DNA from: Patiria miniata
Taxonomy: Eukaryota > Echinodermata > Asteroidea > Valvatida > Asterinidae
Direction of reading: 5' to 3'
Length of the DNA stretch: 64,000 nt
Assembly: GCF_015706575.1 (NCBI RefSeq)
Contig: NW_024037076.1
Coordinates: 744,001 to 808,000, forward strand
Part shown: one piece after another, positions 55,401 through 64,000 of the stretch
Numbering within the stretch: the stretch's first letter is position 1
Layout of the letters: the number at the start of each line of letters is the position of its first letter
Notes under the pieces: model-generated
Told to the model about the DNA's origin: nothing
The model's input: only the letters and a program-made list of their open reading frames with translations
Databases searched by the model: none
Translations under genes and position numbers: made by a program

Positions 55401-57151
55401 CCGGGGATCGATGCGAGAATCAGACGAATGAATGTGCCAGCGATCCTTGTCGAAACAACGCAACTTGTCTGGACTTGGAGGATGGTTACCGTTGCGAATG
55501 CGTGGAAGGGTTAGCTGGGTTGGATTGTGGGATGGACGTGGACGAGTGCCGGTCAGAACCGTGTATGCATGGCGGGCAATGCCTGGATCTGATCGGGGGT
55601 TTCTTCTGTGAGTGTCCGCTGGGCTTTGACGGCGTGCTCTGCCAACATGACATGGATGAGTGTGCCAGCTCGCCGTGTGTCGGTGAGGGCAACGAAATCC
55701 AGGGATACGGAAGCGTGTGCATAGATGTGGTAGGTGGATACCGATGTATTTGCCCGCCCAGTCAAACAGGGGAGCATTGTGAGGTGTGGATTGATTCCTG
55801 TTGGAGTGACCCGTGCCAGAACCAAGGCACCTGCCACTCATTAGAGGGGAAATTTGCATGTGTCTGCCCATCGGGCTTTACAGGTGAGACATGCTCCGTC
55901 AACATAGATGACTGTGCCAGTGGACCATGTGTTTATGGCCAGTGTATCGATGGCGTGGACTCGTACCGCTGCAAGTGTCTGTATGGTTTTCAGGGAGAGC
56001 ACTGTGAGAAGAACATCAACGATTGTCAACCGGACCCGTGTTTTAACAAGGCAACCTGTGTGGATATGATCAGTGGCTTCGCCTGCCTTTGCAAGCCTGG
56101 GTTCTCAGGCAAAGGGTGCAAGGACGTCAAGTATCCATGCGCGGACGACCCGTGTCTCCATGGAGGGACGTGTGTAGACAGCACTGGAATGGGAGACGAG
56201 TACTGGTGTACGTGTCCCGATGGTTGGGCGGGACGATACTGCGAGGTGCGGGTTGGTGCTTGCCTCTCGCAACCTTGCCGTAACTGTGGTCGCTGTGTCC
56301 CATCCAACGAGCCGAACGGTGACGGGTTCGTCTGTCAGTGCGAGGAGGGTTTCACTGGGGAAGTCTGCGAGACTATGATCGACTTCTGTGCTGGAAATCC
56401 TTGCACAGAGGCTGGGACGTGTTTACGGGAGGCTAGAGGATTCAAGTGCGTCTGCATGCACGGTGAGTAACTACTCATTGGGCAACCCTAACCCCATCCC
56501 TACCTGAAAAAAAATACAATATCACTTCACTACACTGAGGGCAGGTTAAAAGGTGTCGATCGGCTTAGGGCTGCGGCTCATGCAAATGCATGGTCCAGTG
56601 GTTACGTTGTTTGACTCATGTACGATGGTGCGTGGGTTCGAACCCTGCCAGGAACATGCTGTTTGTGCCCTTGGGCAAGACACTTAACTACAATTGCCTC
56701 TCTCCACCCAGGAAAATGAATGGTATACCTGTGAGAAAGAAGACCGAATGTGCGCTGATATTGGCTGCCGCGTGGTCTCTTGGCCTGATGAATGGGGAAT
56801 AAGCTATATTTATTTGGACTTTTTTGTACATCGTAAGGCTATGACCCCTTGAACAGAGCAACCATGAAATTTCTTTGTTCTTTACATTAAATGACTATGA
56901 AAGTACAAAATTGTCACGCATACGTATCTCACAGGAACAAACACATGATCAGTGAGGATAAGAAATGGTTGAACAGAGCATTACTACAAATAACCCAGAA
57001 AGTGGCGATCTATTTTATCAGAATTCCATGAATATACATTTTGCCATGATGTCATCTGGACTATTTACTTATGATGTGTCCAATGCCCCTTTCCCATCTA
57101 TCAGGGTACGTTGGTCAACGCTGTGAGATCCATCAGCAGCCACTGAGATGA
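46437..57151 (+). CDS. Secreted multi-EGF protein, fibropellin/Notch-like (about 1,623 aa, 38 EGF repeats)
   Basis: Exons are 46437-46589, 48669-48714, 49708-49889, 50094-50127, 51515-51561, 51823-53839, 54117-56462 and 57105-57151 (4,872 nt, phases consistent). Residues 30-50 (PFLVVILMGIVTLRTFGLAQ) form a signal peptide or signal anchor. About 90 polar residues follow, then 38 EGF-like modules from residue 139. Many have the calcium-binding D/N-x-D-E-C start and O-fucose-type C-x4-5-S/T-C motifs; several carry NAT glycosylation sites. There is no LamG, avidin-like, LNR or transmembrane domain, so it is neither a complete Notch, Crumbs nor fibropellin as read. The last two introns both fall in phase 1 within a Gly-Gly of an EGF. 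The small 5' exons (48669-50127) rest on phase and splice motifs only. A likely secreted matrix or ligand-like protein; exact orthology is unresolved. Confidence 0.82.
56545..56815 (+). repeat. tRNA-derived SINE in the last EGF-gene intron
   Basis: The head has GTCCAGTGGTTACGTTG and GGGTTCGAACCCTGCCAGG. The body has CCTTGGGCAAGACACTTAA and TGCCTCTCTCCACCCAGG, the same body as the SINEs at 4995 and 5408. Confidence 0.75.
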
Positions 57152-58390
57152 GAGAGGGGACTTCAAGAAGTAACTACAGCCTCACCATCCAGTATGCATC
57201 AAGCATTTCGGCGCCAAGATTGCTCAAAGAACATTGGGATCTTATAAACTCTACAAAAGATGCTCACACTGGGACGATTCTACTCGAAACAGTAGTATAC
57301 AAATGGTGTATATAGGACAAGAGGATCCTGTTTTTAGACTGAGTTTTGCTCAGGTCGCAACAAATTTATGTGCGAAACGTTCTGTGCGAGAAACTCTGGA
57401 TCGATGGCATTAGTATAACTTTTTATGCCACCTTGCGAACACAAATTTCACCTGAACAGATGACCAGAGTTTTATTATTTTTTTTTTTTAAATCGATGTT
57501 AAAACATGTAAAAGGCATTATGTTTGGCATGAAACAAACGATTGTCAGTTATACTAATTATAAATGGGATTATTGGTGGGAAAATTTCGCTCAACTTTCG
57601 TGGGGTTATCATAAAAGTTAAAATATATATATCTTTATTTCCTCCGGATAAATAATCCAAAAGTTGAACAACAATGACATGGACGAATCCCTTTAATACA
57701 GATGATGTGAATATATTTTTGAAAATGTACATATGAATAAACAGTTTCACAGAAAGGTTGTAACTGTCCTGTATATTAATATTTTTGGTTATGAACATGC
57801 TTAGTACTGAAAGATAATTGTCCCAATTAAACGCAAAGGTCGAAGATCGCGACCCTTGGACTCGATATCAGGTGGTTTTCCACTGCAGATAAATGGCGCG
57901 GTTACGTTGGGAATACCCTTTGCATTGTTATGTACAATTCTATTGACACAGTATGAGTACATATTTACATGCAGACAATTTTCCTCGCATCACCAGAGTA
58001 CGTCACATTATTGCTAAATATCATGTGATGGAAACAAACTATGAAATGGCTGAACTACTAAAGTCACGTGTCGGTGTGTTGCTAGCATTGAGCAACTGGA
58101 CGTTATGGACATTTAGATCCAAAAAGGCATCTGAGCACGAAACATTTCCTAGTAGGGACACTAACTTCTAGCAATAGCCACACTGTATCAGCTTTCATAG
58201 CAGTTACGTCAGTTTTCACCAATATCAACTTTACATATAGTGCAGGACGTGCCCCGTTGAACAACAGCATTATGGGAATAAATATTGTTCTGGGCTCTTT
58301 GGATTTCCCGCACTAAGCAGGCCCAATACCACCAAAAAGTACAAGGAATTGCATTCTTCTATCCAGCGCTTAAATGAAACCAAAGCCGAG
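57152..58390. other. EGF-gene 3'UTR and spacer before the RING/B-box gene
   Basis: An AATAAA at about 57735 is a possible poly(A) signal for the EGF gene. A strong acceptor-like TTCTTCTATCCAG (ending 58365) precedes the RING gene start and may be the 3' end of its 5'UTR intron. No coding exon recognised; a T-run lies near 57478. Confidence 0.5.
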
Positions 58391-59767
58391 ATGTCATGTG
58401 CTATATGTATGGAGCAACTACAGCAGAGCCAGCAGCCCAAGGTGCTGAGTTGTGGTCACTCTTTCTGTTTGGCGTGCATCGAGCACTGGTTCGATTCCAA
58501 GCAGCGGCGTGCCCCTAAGGACGGATCTAGACGTCGTGCGGTGCGATGCCCGGTCTGCTTACAGTATACCCCACTGCCGACAGAAGGTTTGACATCGCTG
58601 CCTACCAACTTCGCATTATTGGAGGCACGAGAGGAGAACTCGATCAAACTATGTGACGATGATGATGGTGATAGATCATCTCGGATGTGTTTACTTCATG
58701 TTGGTAAAATACTGGAGTTCCAGTGCAAGACCTGCGCTGGGCAGCTGGTTTGCCGGCAGTGTGTTGGATCCCAGCACCGGCCGGCTGCCGGTCATCGCAT
58801 TGGTAGCCTCGCGTCGCTGGTCCGTAGGCAGTCTACCGAGAGGGCCGAGCTAGAACAGATGGTGATGGAACTCCAAATGAGAACCATTGAATTAACCGAA
58901 AGTAATGCAGTCCTTCAGTTAGATCTACTTGACCGTGAAAGCAATTCGAAAACAAACTTTATAACGACTACTGAGAAAGATATTAATTCTGAAAAATCCG
59001 GTACCGGCGAAACATCCAAATCAGAAACAGGATGCAGTTCAGACGACACAGTAATTCTGGGGACAGAGACATACCAGACGCAGCCAAGACCAAGATTAAG
59101 GTCGGGGAACCTTCCAGAGGGGAAGAGGAGGCCACCACCCGTCCCACCTAACTTGAAAACCAAGTCTCTTCCATCTGCAGGATTGGAGAGAAAGTATGGA
59201 GTTCCACCACCACCTCCGTCATCCCACACCAGAGACAACCGCCAGTCCAACACCTTGCCAATTAGATCTCCTCCGCCACCACCCCCTTCGTCAGCAAATC
59301 AACGGTCTGCTGGACAAGGGTTACCAACATCCACTCAAGTCGGGGACGGGCATCAGCCGAGAAGGTATCCTTCCAGAAACAACCGCCAGCCCCACACTTT
59401 GCCGCCACCACCACCAACCGCTCCGTCAGAAAGTCACCGGTCTGCTGGACCAGAGTCACCAACATCATCATCTGCTGTCGGGGACCAGCAAACTGTTTGT
59501 GACCGACTAGCTCCCAGCGTGCTTCCAAGAAGGCATCAACCTGCCGGCGTCACACGCGTCGACTCCCGATCCCTCAGACCACACCTGCATGCAAGGGTCC
59601 CCTCGTCTACCTCTGCTCAATCAGACAATTCCATGACCGAGTCACCATCACACTTGGAAACAAGCCAACAGTCTTATCCTCGACGATCGAGAGGCATGGC
59701 TCCACCTCCTCCTCCACCGCGTCCGAAGACGAGGCCCCCATCACACCCAGCCGGTCGGTCCACTTGA
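58391..59767 (+). CDS. RING and B-box protein with proline-rich tail, TRIM-like E3 ligase (458 aa)
   Basis: The frame is open without introns from ATG 58391 to the stop at 59765-59767. RING (C3HC4): C3, C6, C21, H23, C26, C29, C53, C56, with the C29-C53 loop extended by a basic insert (KQRRAPKDGSRRRAVR). B-box type 2: C100, H103, C112, C115, C121, C124, H129, H135. A short helical segment at 143-184 (ERAELEQMVMELQMRTIELT) could be a reduced coiled coil. Residues from 230 on are disordered and proline-rich, with repeated PPPPPP tracts and PxxPxxR motifs that could bind SH3 or WW domains. No NHL, PRY-SPRY or filamin domain. It would transfer ubiquitin with an E2. The first Met sits only two residues before the first RING Cys, so extra N-terminal residues may come from an upstream exon; the frame is open back to 58283. 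Confidence 0.85.
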   Translation: MSCAICMEQLQQSQQPKVLSCGHSFCLACIEHWFDSKQRRAPKDGSRRRAVRCPVCLQYTPLPTEGLTSLPTNFALLEAREENSIKLCDDDDGDRSSRMCLLHVGKILEFQCKTCAGQLVCRQCVGSQHRPAAGHRIGSLASLVRRQSTERAELEQMVMELQMRTIELTESNAVLQLDLLDRESNSKTNFITTTEKDINSEKSGTGETSKSETGCSSDDTVILGTETYQTQPRPRLRSGNLPEGKRRPPPVPPNLKTKSLPSAGLERKYGVPPPPPSSHTRDNRQSNTLPIRSPPPPPPSSANQRSAGQGLPTSTQVGDGHQPRRYPSRNNRQPHTLPPPPPTAPSESHRSAGPESPTSSSAVGDQQTVCDRLAPSVLPRRHQPAGVTRVDSRSLRPHLHARVPSSTSAQSDNSMTESPSHLETSQQSYPRRSRGMAPPPPPPRPKTRPPSHPAGRST

Positions 59768-59916
59768 GCTCCGTCAGCGACAACCGGCGGATGTGGTGTG
59801 ACATTTGGACACTATGAAATAAGGACTACATGTAATGGGTTGTATTGCGCCGGCATGCCTATTAAGTGGACAGAATTAGCAGTGGCAGGTCACATGTGAG
59901 GGTCAGAATCTACAGG

Positions 59917-60533
59917 GTGAGTAACAAAAAGCGGAATCCAAACTACTAAAAAATATATTTCATAATTATTCAAAAAAATATGTAGCACCAAAAATAATAA
60001 TTACTGGAAAGCCAATTTCATAAACTACTTTTAGATAAAAAAGTTACTGAAATTACCCCGTCCGTTCAAAAATCACCATTTAAACGCAATGACCATAAAA
60101 CCTCTTTTGTCCAAAAATGAGATTTCAAGAATTGTCGTCACAATTGACTTCAAACATCACCAGCGATAAAACATCAGTTTAAAAGTAAAAGATATTCTAC
60201 AAAGTCCTTTTGAAGGCCGTCTTTTAAAAAAAGAGTTGATTTTAGTATAAATCATATTGTTTGACCAGACAGTTGTTGAAAAAAGAATTCTGTGTCATTT
60301 TCTTTGTTGTTCCAAATAGTCAGAACACACAATAAATTGTTTGGTTTTTTTGTTGAACGAAACAGGTTTTAGGTTCTTTGCGTTTAAATGTTGATATTCT
60401 TTGAACGGATTGAGCAATTTCAGAATCTAAAACTAGTTTATGAAATTGGCTTCCCAGTCATCATTATTTTTGGTGCTAAAATATGAATTATATTTAAGGA
60501 GGTTTGGGTTTCGCTTTTTTGACTCACCCTGTT
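59917..60533. mobile_element. 617-bp inverted-repeat element with arms of about 170 bp
   Basis: The left end CAGGGTGAGTAACAAAAAGC is complementary to the right end GCTTTTTTGACTCACCCTG with few mismatches. Inner matches continue: AGCCAATTTCATAAACTA and CATTTAAACGCAA each recur in reverse on the other arm. The flanks show no clear target duplication. Probably a non-autonomous hAT-like or Tc1/mariner-like element; the superfamily is not settled. Confidence 0.75.
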
Positions 60534-61904
60534 TACATGGTAAAAAGAGACCAATCTTTCTAAGAGGCCAAATTTCATACGAACATCGGCCTTGGCTAGT
60601 CTAGGGTCAAACGTTGATTTGATTTTATATTTTGTTCCCCAAATGCAGAAAAACAATAATAAACAATAATGAAAAAGCTATATTGTTCTTACAATGCCTA
60701 TAAGGCCTTTATTACATTTTTGAAAGTATTTCCCATTAGTAGCAGTCTGTAAATTTACAATATCAATTTTGAAACTGACAGTTATGCAATAGCGGTGTTT
60801 TTTTTCTCCCAATTATTATTTTTGCATCACCATTACAAACACAGCCTTACCAACTTCAATGTATTCACAGTAAACTGTACAATATTACAATCGATTCATC
60901 TCTCAGAACCATGCTCAGTTTTCGTTTTCTGATAAATACATTGATCTAAAAAAAAATACGCTTGTATAAAGCTGCAATTTTTATTGAAGAATAGACACGA
61001 AAATAAGTAAGCAAACACTCGGCCATATTCCCACAGATTTTGTACAACTTCAAATTACTCCAATTTCACAGAACTTCACACAAAAAGGGAGTTTTATGGC
61101 AAGAGTTGACTTCACGTCTCTATGGATACAGCTATATGTGTTTTCATCGTCTCCAAGAATACCAACATTTCATATGGGAAATGTTGAGCATTTTATTCAC
61201 AAACTTACAGGAATTAAATATTCTCTGAAAACTGTCGTAATTAGTTAAGTTTGCTAGGCTAGAGACTAAAACTGATTAAATGTGAATGCAGCATGGTTTT
61301 ATGGTTGAAGTCAGACTCAACAGAAATGAAATGGCCGTGAAGGAACCTAGGCGTGACACTTTCCTTGAAGAAATACACAAATTCTTCCAGATGACACAGT
61401 GTCAAACACATGTCCATTCCATGTAAATGGAGAAAAAAAAACATCGTGGAGGACCGAGACCAGGACATATCTCAAATTTGTCATTCCATTTCTTGATGTA
61501 CACTCATCAGTAAAATTGTCAGCACATTAGAAAGCTTGTAAGTATAACCATAAGGTTTTTTTTTTAAACTATCTCAGTCTAGCCATCGCAATAATGAACA
61601 ATGTATGTATTACACTACTTCCAATGATGAATTATCAGTTGCACTTGAATAAACATGTACATGAAATAGCAGTCGCTTATAAAATACTGCTGTCTGTCAA
61701 CAGTGTTGTGGCGCAGTGAATTAGTTGCATCATCCATAGAGCTAGCACACTAGTCTTATCCGTGACCCTAGAAGTCGCTCGACAGCCAGTGTATGTACAT
61801 GTACATGTACTGAACATGTACTGGACCAAAGTCCGTATAATGAACCAACCAACGGCTGTTTGATGACATGCGGTAATACTTTTTTTCCCCCGAAAGCCAG
61901 TGTG

Positions 61905-62655
61905 GACGGTAATTCTGTCCCCTGGTAAAAGTGTCCGGGGGGACAGAATTTATACCTAGGTAAAAGTGTCCCCCCTGTCCCGTTAATTCTGTCCCCCTCC
62001 AGGTAATTCTGTCCCCTCCAGTTAATTCTGTCCCCCCTGGTTTTGCACGCATAAGTTGTTATATTGATGTTATTATAATGAATTCAGCGCACAGGGTATA
62101 CATTTTTAGATTTTTCCACCCTTCATCAATGATTATCAAAATGAATTTAACGTTTAGATGTTAATCATAGAGCTGTATAATAAAGTTTATTATACAGCTC
62201 TATGATGTTAATCAACCGATCTATGTTTCTGCAAGAAAGCAGAAAAGGCACGCGTAGTAATACTCAACCTATCGCTAGCGCACGCCCTCCGTAGGTGCGG
62301 TACACTCGCGCGCCCTCCCACCATGCAAATCGCTCGCTCCCGAAGTCGTCATCAAAACGTCGGAGTTGTGCTTTGACGTGACATAAGCACCATTCCCGAA
62401 TTTAGCAAGGCGCCGCGCAAAAACAGTTAATAACTTTACTAATATACAGTCTGGGTGGTAGACTTGTGACGAGTGCACGGGGACACATTTACCAGGGGGG
62501 ACACATTTAACGTCGTGCAGGGGGACAGATTTACCTAGAGGGGGACAGGTTTACCTAGGTAAAAGTGTCCCCCCGGACAGATTTACCGGGTCACGACCCG
62601 GTAAATCTGTCCGGGGGGACACATTTACCAGGGGGGACAGAATTACCTGCCACAC
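61905..62655. mobile_element. 750-bp foldback element with repeated GGTAAATCTGTCCCCC-type ends
   Basis: The left flank reads GGTAATTCTGTCCCCTGG, then TAAAAGTGTCC. The right flank reads its complement, GGACACATTTACC ... GGGGGACAGAATTACC. Each end contains several short copies in alternating orientation (about six left, eight right), joined by ACCTAGGT palindromes. One part (62565-62622) is a perfect hairpin with 28-bp arms. Confidence 0.75.
62166..62204. mobile_element. 39-bp perfect palindromic micro-element with 8-bp target duplication
   Basis: CATAGAGCTGTATAATAAA, one G, then the exact reverse complement. ATGTTAAT flanks both sides (62158-62165 and 62205-62212). The end sequence CATAGAGCT is shared with the 34-bp element at 46082. 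It lies inside the larger foldback element. Confidence 0.75.
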
Positions 62656-63649
62656 CGGCATTTATACATCGCTCGAATGCAACATTTTAGAGAAGGCGAA
62701 TTTCACCGACGCGAAATCAAGGTGTACCTTTGGTGAAAAAGAGTTGTTTTTGAAATTTTGTAGACTTTGAACCAAATGTTTTTTCGTAACACTTTAAACA
62801 GACACGACATTGTGTAGTACGTACCTCTCACGTAGCATGCGCGTAGGTCCTATACATTTTGACATGTGTACGTATCGTTTCACGTTGCAAGCGTAGGCCC
62901 GACATTTATTGCCCAAACTCAAGAAGTTGTGACAAAAATGCCTCAAAAAGCACCGTTAGAATTCTCTTAAATGTTATTTTTCAGCGTCAGACAAGGTGTC
63001 CTGACCTTGTACAGTATGAACTCCATTTCACGGCAAAGATTTAGGTTATAATCGAGATAATAAATTGAGGATACACACGTGATGACTGAACACACTGTCA
63101 TGAACGCGCGATAAATCGACTTGAGAATCCAAGATGGCCGCTATTCACTTCATGTTTGTAACAACCACGGTGATTGGCTGAAAATTTTTTACCGTTTTAT
63201 AGAAAAGACAAACTTTTGAAGCGCAGTTTATTATATTAAACAATCTTTAAAAATTATTAGCTATCTTCTTTTGATGAAATTTGGTTTATCTTAATGGGAT
63301 ATTTAACAATGGACAAATTGTTCGTCTATGTATATTCATAGCATGACATCAATGCATTGTCGTCATTGGAGTTATGGTTTGCTCACATTCATTCAGTGCC
63401 TTTAAAATGTGAATTAAAGGCAAATTTAAGTTAATAAATTAACATTCTGAAACAGTGGAAAGTTGGAGAATGTTGATACTTAAATTACATATAAACAATG
63501 CCCAAACTGCAGCTTACAGATGAAAACAAATGGAGGTTTTCAACATGTTCTCCATGGATGAGATTACATGTCGGATGTACTTGGAATTTCTGTGACTAAG
63601 CACTTGGAAATAAGGTAAGCAACAATTCTAAGACATGAAGTTTTTTTTA

Positions 63650-64000
63650 AATGACAATAAAAGTACAAAATGGTCACGCATACGTATCTCACAGGAACAA
63701 ACACATGATTAGTGAGGATAAGAAATGGTTGAACAGCTAGAACATTACTACAAATAGCCCAGAAAGTGATGGCGATCTATTTTATCAGAATTCTACTGAA
63801 TATTCATTTTGCTATGATGTCATCTGGACTATTGAATGATGTGTCCAATGGCCCTTTCCCACCTATCAGGGTACGTTGGTCAACGATGTGAGATCCATCA
63901 GCAGCCTCTGAGATGAGAGAGTTCACTTCAAGAAGTAACTATATAGACTCACCATCAAGCTAATAAATTATTAGTGGGCATCACTGAGCATTTCGGCGCC
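63650..64000 (+). repeat. Second copy of the EGF gene's terminal intron and last exon
   Basis: This matches 56890-57213 at roughly 90% by eye, in the same orientation, with small indels. It includes the acceptor (CACCTATCAG) and an exon at 63876-63922 that encodes the same end, GYVGQRCEIHQQPLR plus stop. It runs to the window edge. It could be an alternative last exon, a duplication remnant or an assembly of two haplotypes. Confidence 0.85.

Larger units (their letters stand above)
59768..64000. other. Repeat-rich region right of the RING/B-box gene
   Basis: No complete gene. It holds a 617-bp element with long inverted ends (59917-60533), a complex foldback (61905-62655) enclosing a 39-bp palindrome, AT-rich unassigned sequence at 60540-61790 and 62660-63640, and a second copy of the EGF gene's terminal exon region (63650-64000). 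Confidence 0.55.

Noticed and set aside
55194..55871. Minus-strand 225-codon frame antisense to the EGF exon
   Set aside because: Shadow of the cysteine-rich coding exon (low stop density in antisense). The sense EGF pattern is unmistakable. The other antisense frames over 51957-56307 are rejected likewise.

Overview
The window is nuclear DNA from an intron-rich, AT-rich metazoan genome, most likely a marine deuterostome and probably an echinoderm. This rests on one-to-one orthologs of animal genes with phase-consistent introns, a fibropellin/Notch-type EGF giant gene, an RING/B-box gene, and many tRNA-derived SINEs and short inverted-repeat elements of the kind common in sea stars and sea urchins. 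The clade is inferred; no species marker was seen. | Layout: 86-1883 (-) is the 5' part of SURF1, running off the left edge. 2162-7130 (+) is a complete FAM221A in six exons, head-to-head with SURF1 across about 280 bp. 10169-11314 (+) is a one-exon coding gene of unknown function, perhaps CCDC190-like. 16476-20634 (-) is a complete stomatin in six exons. 24581-30904 (-) is a complete syntaxin-6 type Qc-SNARE in seven exons with an AT-AC minor-spliceosome intron. 32938-39973 (+) is a complete WDR47/nemitin in nine coding exons plus a 5'UTR exon, divergent from the syntaxin. 46437-57151 (+) is a secreted protein of about 1,623 residues with 38 EGF repeats, mostly in two exons of 2.0 and 2.3 kb. 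58391-59767 (+) is an RING/B-box E3-type protein with a proline-rich tail. A second copy of the EGF gene's last exon lies at 63876-63922. | The genes form no pathway. They are unrelated housekeeping or structural genes: cytochrome oxidase assembly, membrane scaffolding, TGN/endosome fusion, microtubule-linked WD40, extracellular EGF and ubiquitin ligase. Two pairs look as if they share divergent promoters (SURF1/FAM221A and the syntaxin/WDR47). | The rest is dense in non-autonomous DNA transposons: 204-bp elements with a 9-bp target duplication, a TAA-flanked Harbinger-like element, several foldbacks, and two tiny palindromes of 34 and 39 bp with perfect 8-bp duplications. There are also minisatellites that abut splice sites. 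All exon boundaries were read by eye from splice motifs, reading phase and remembered family structure; there is no transcript evidence.
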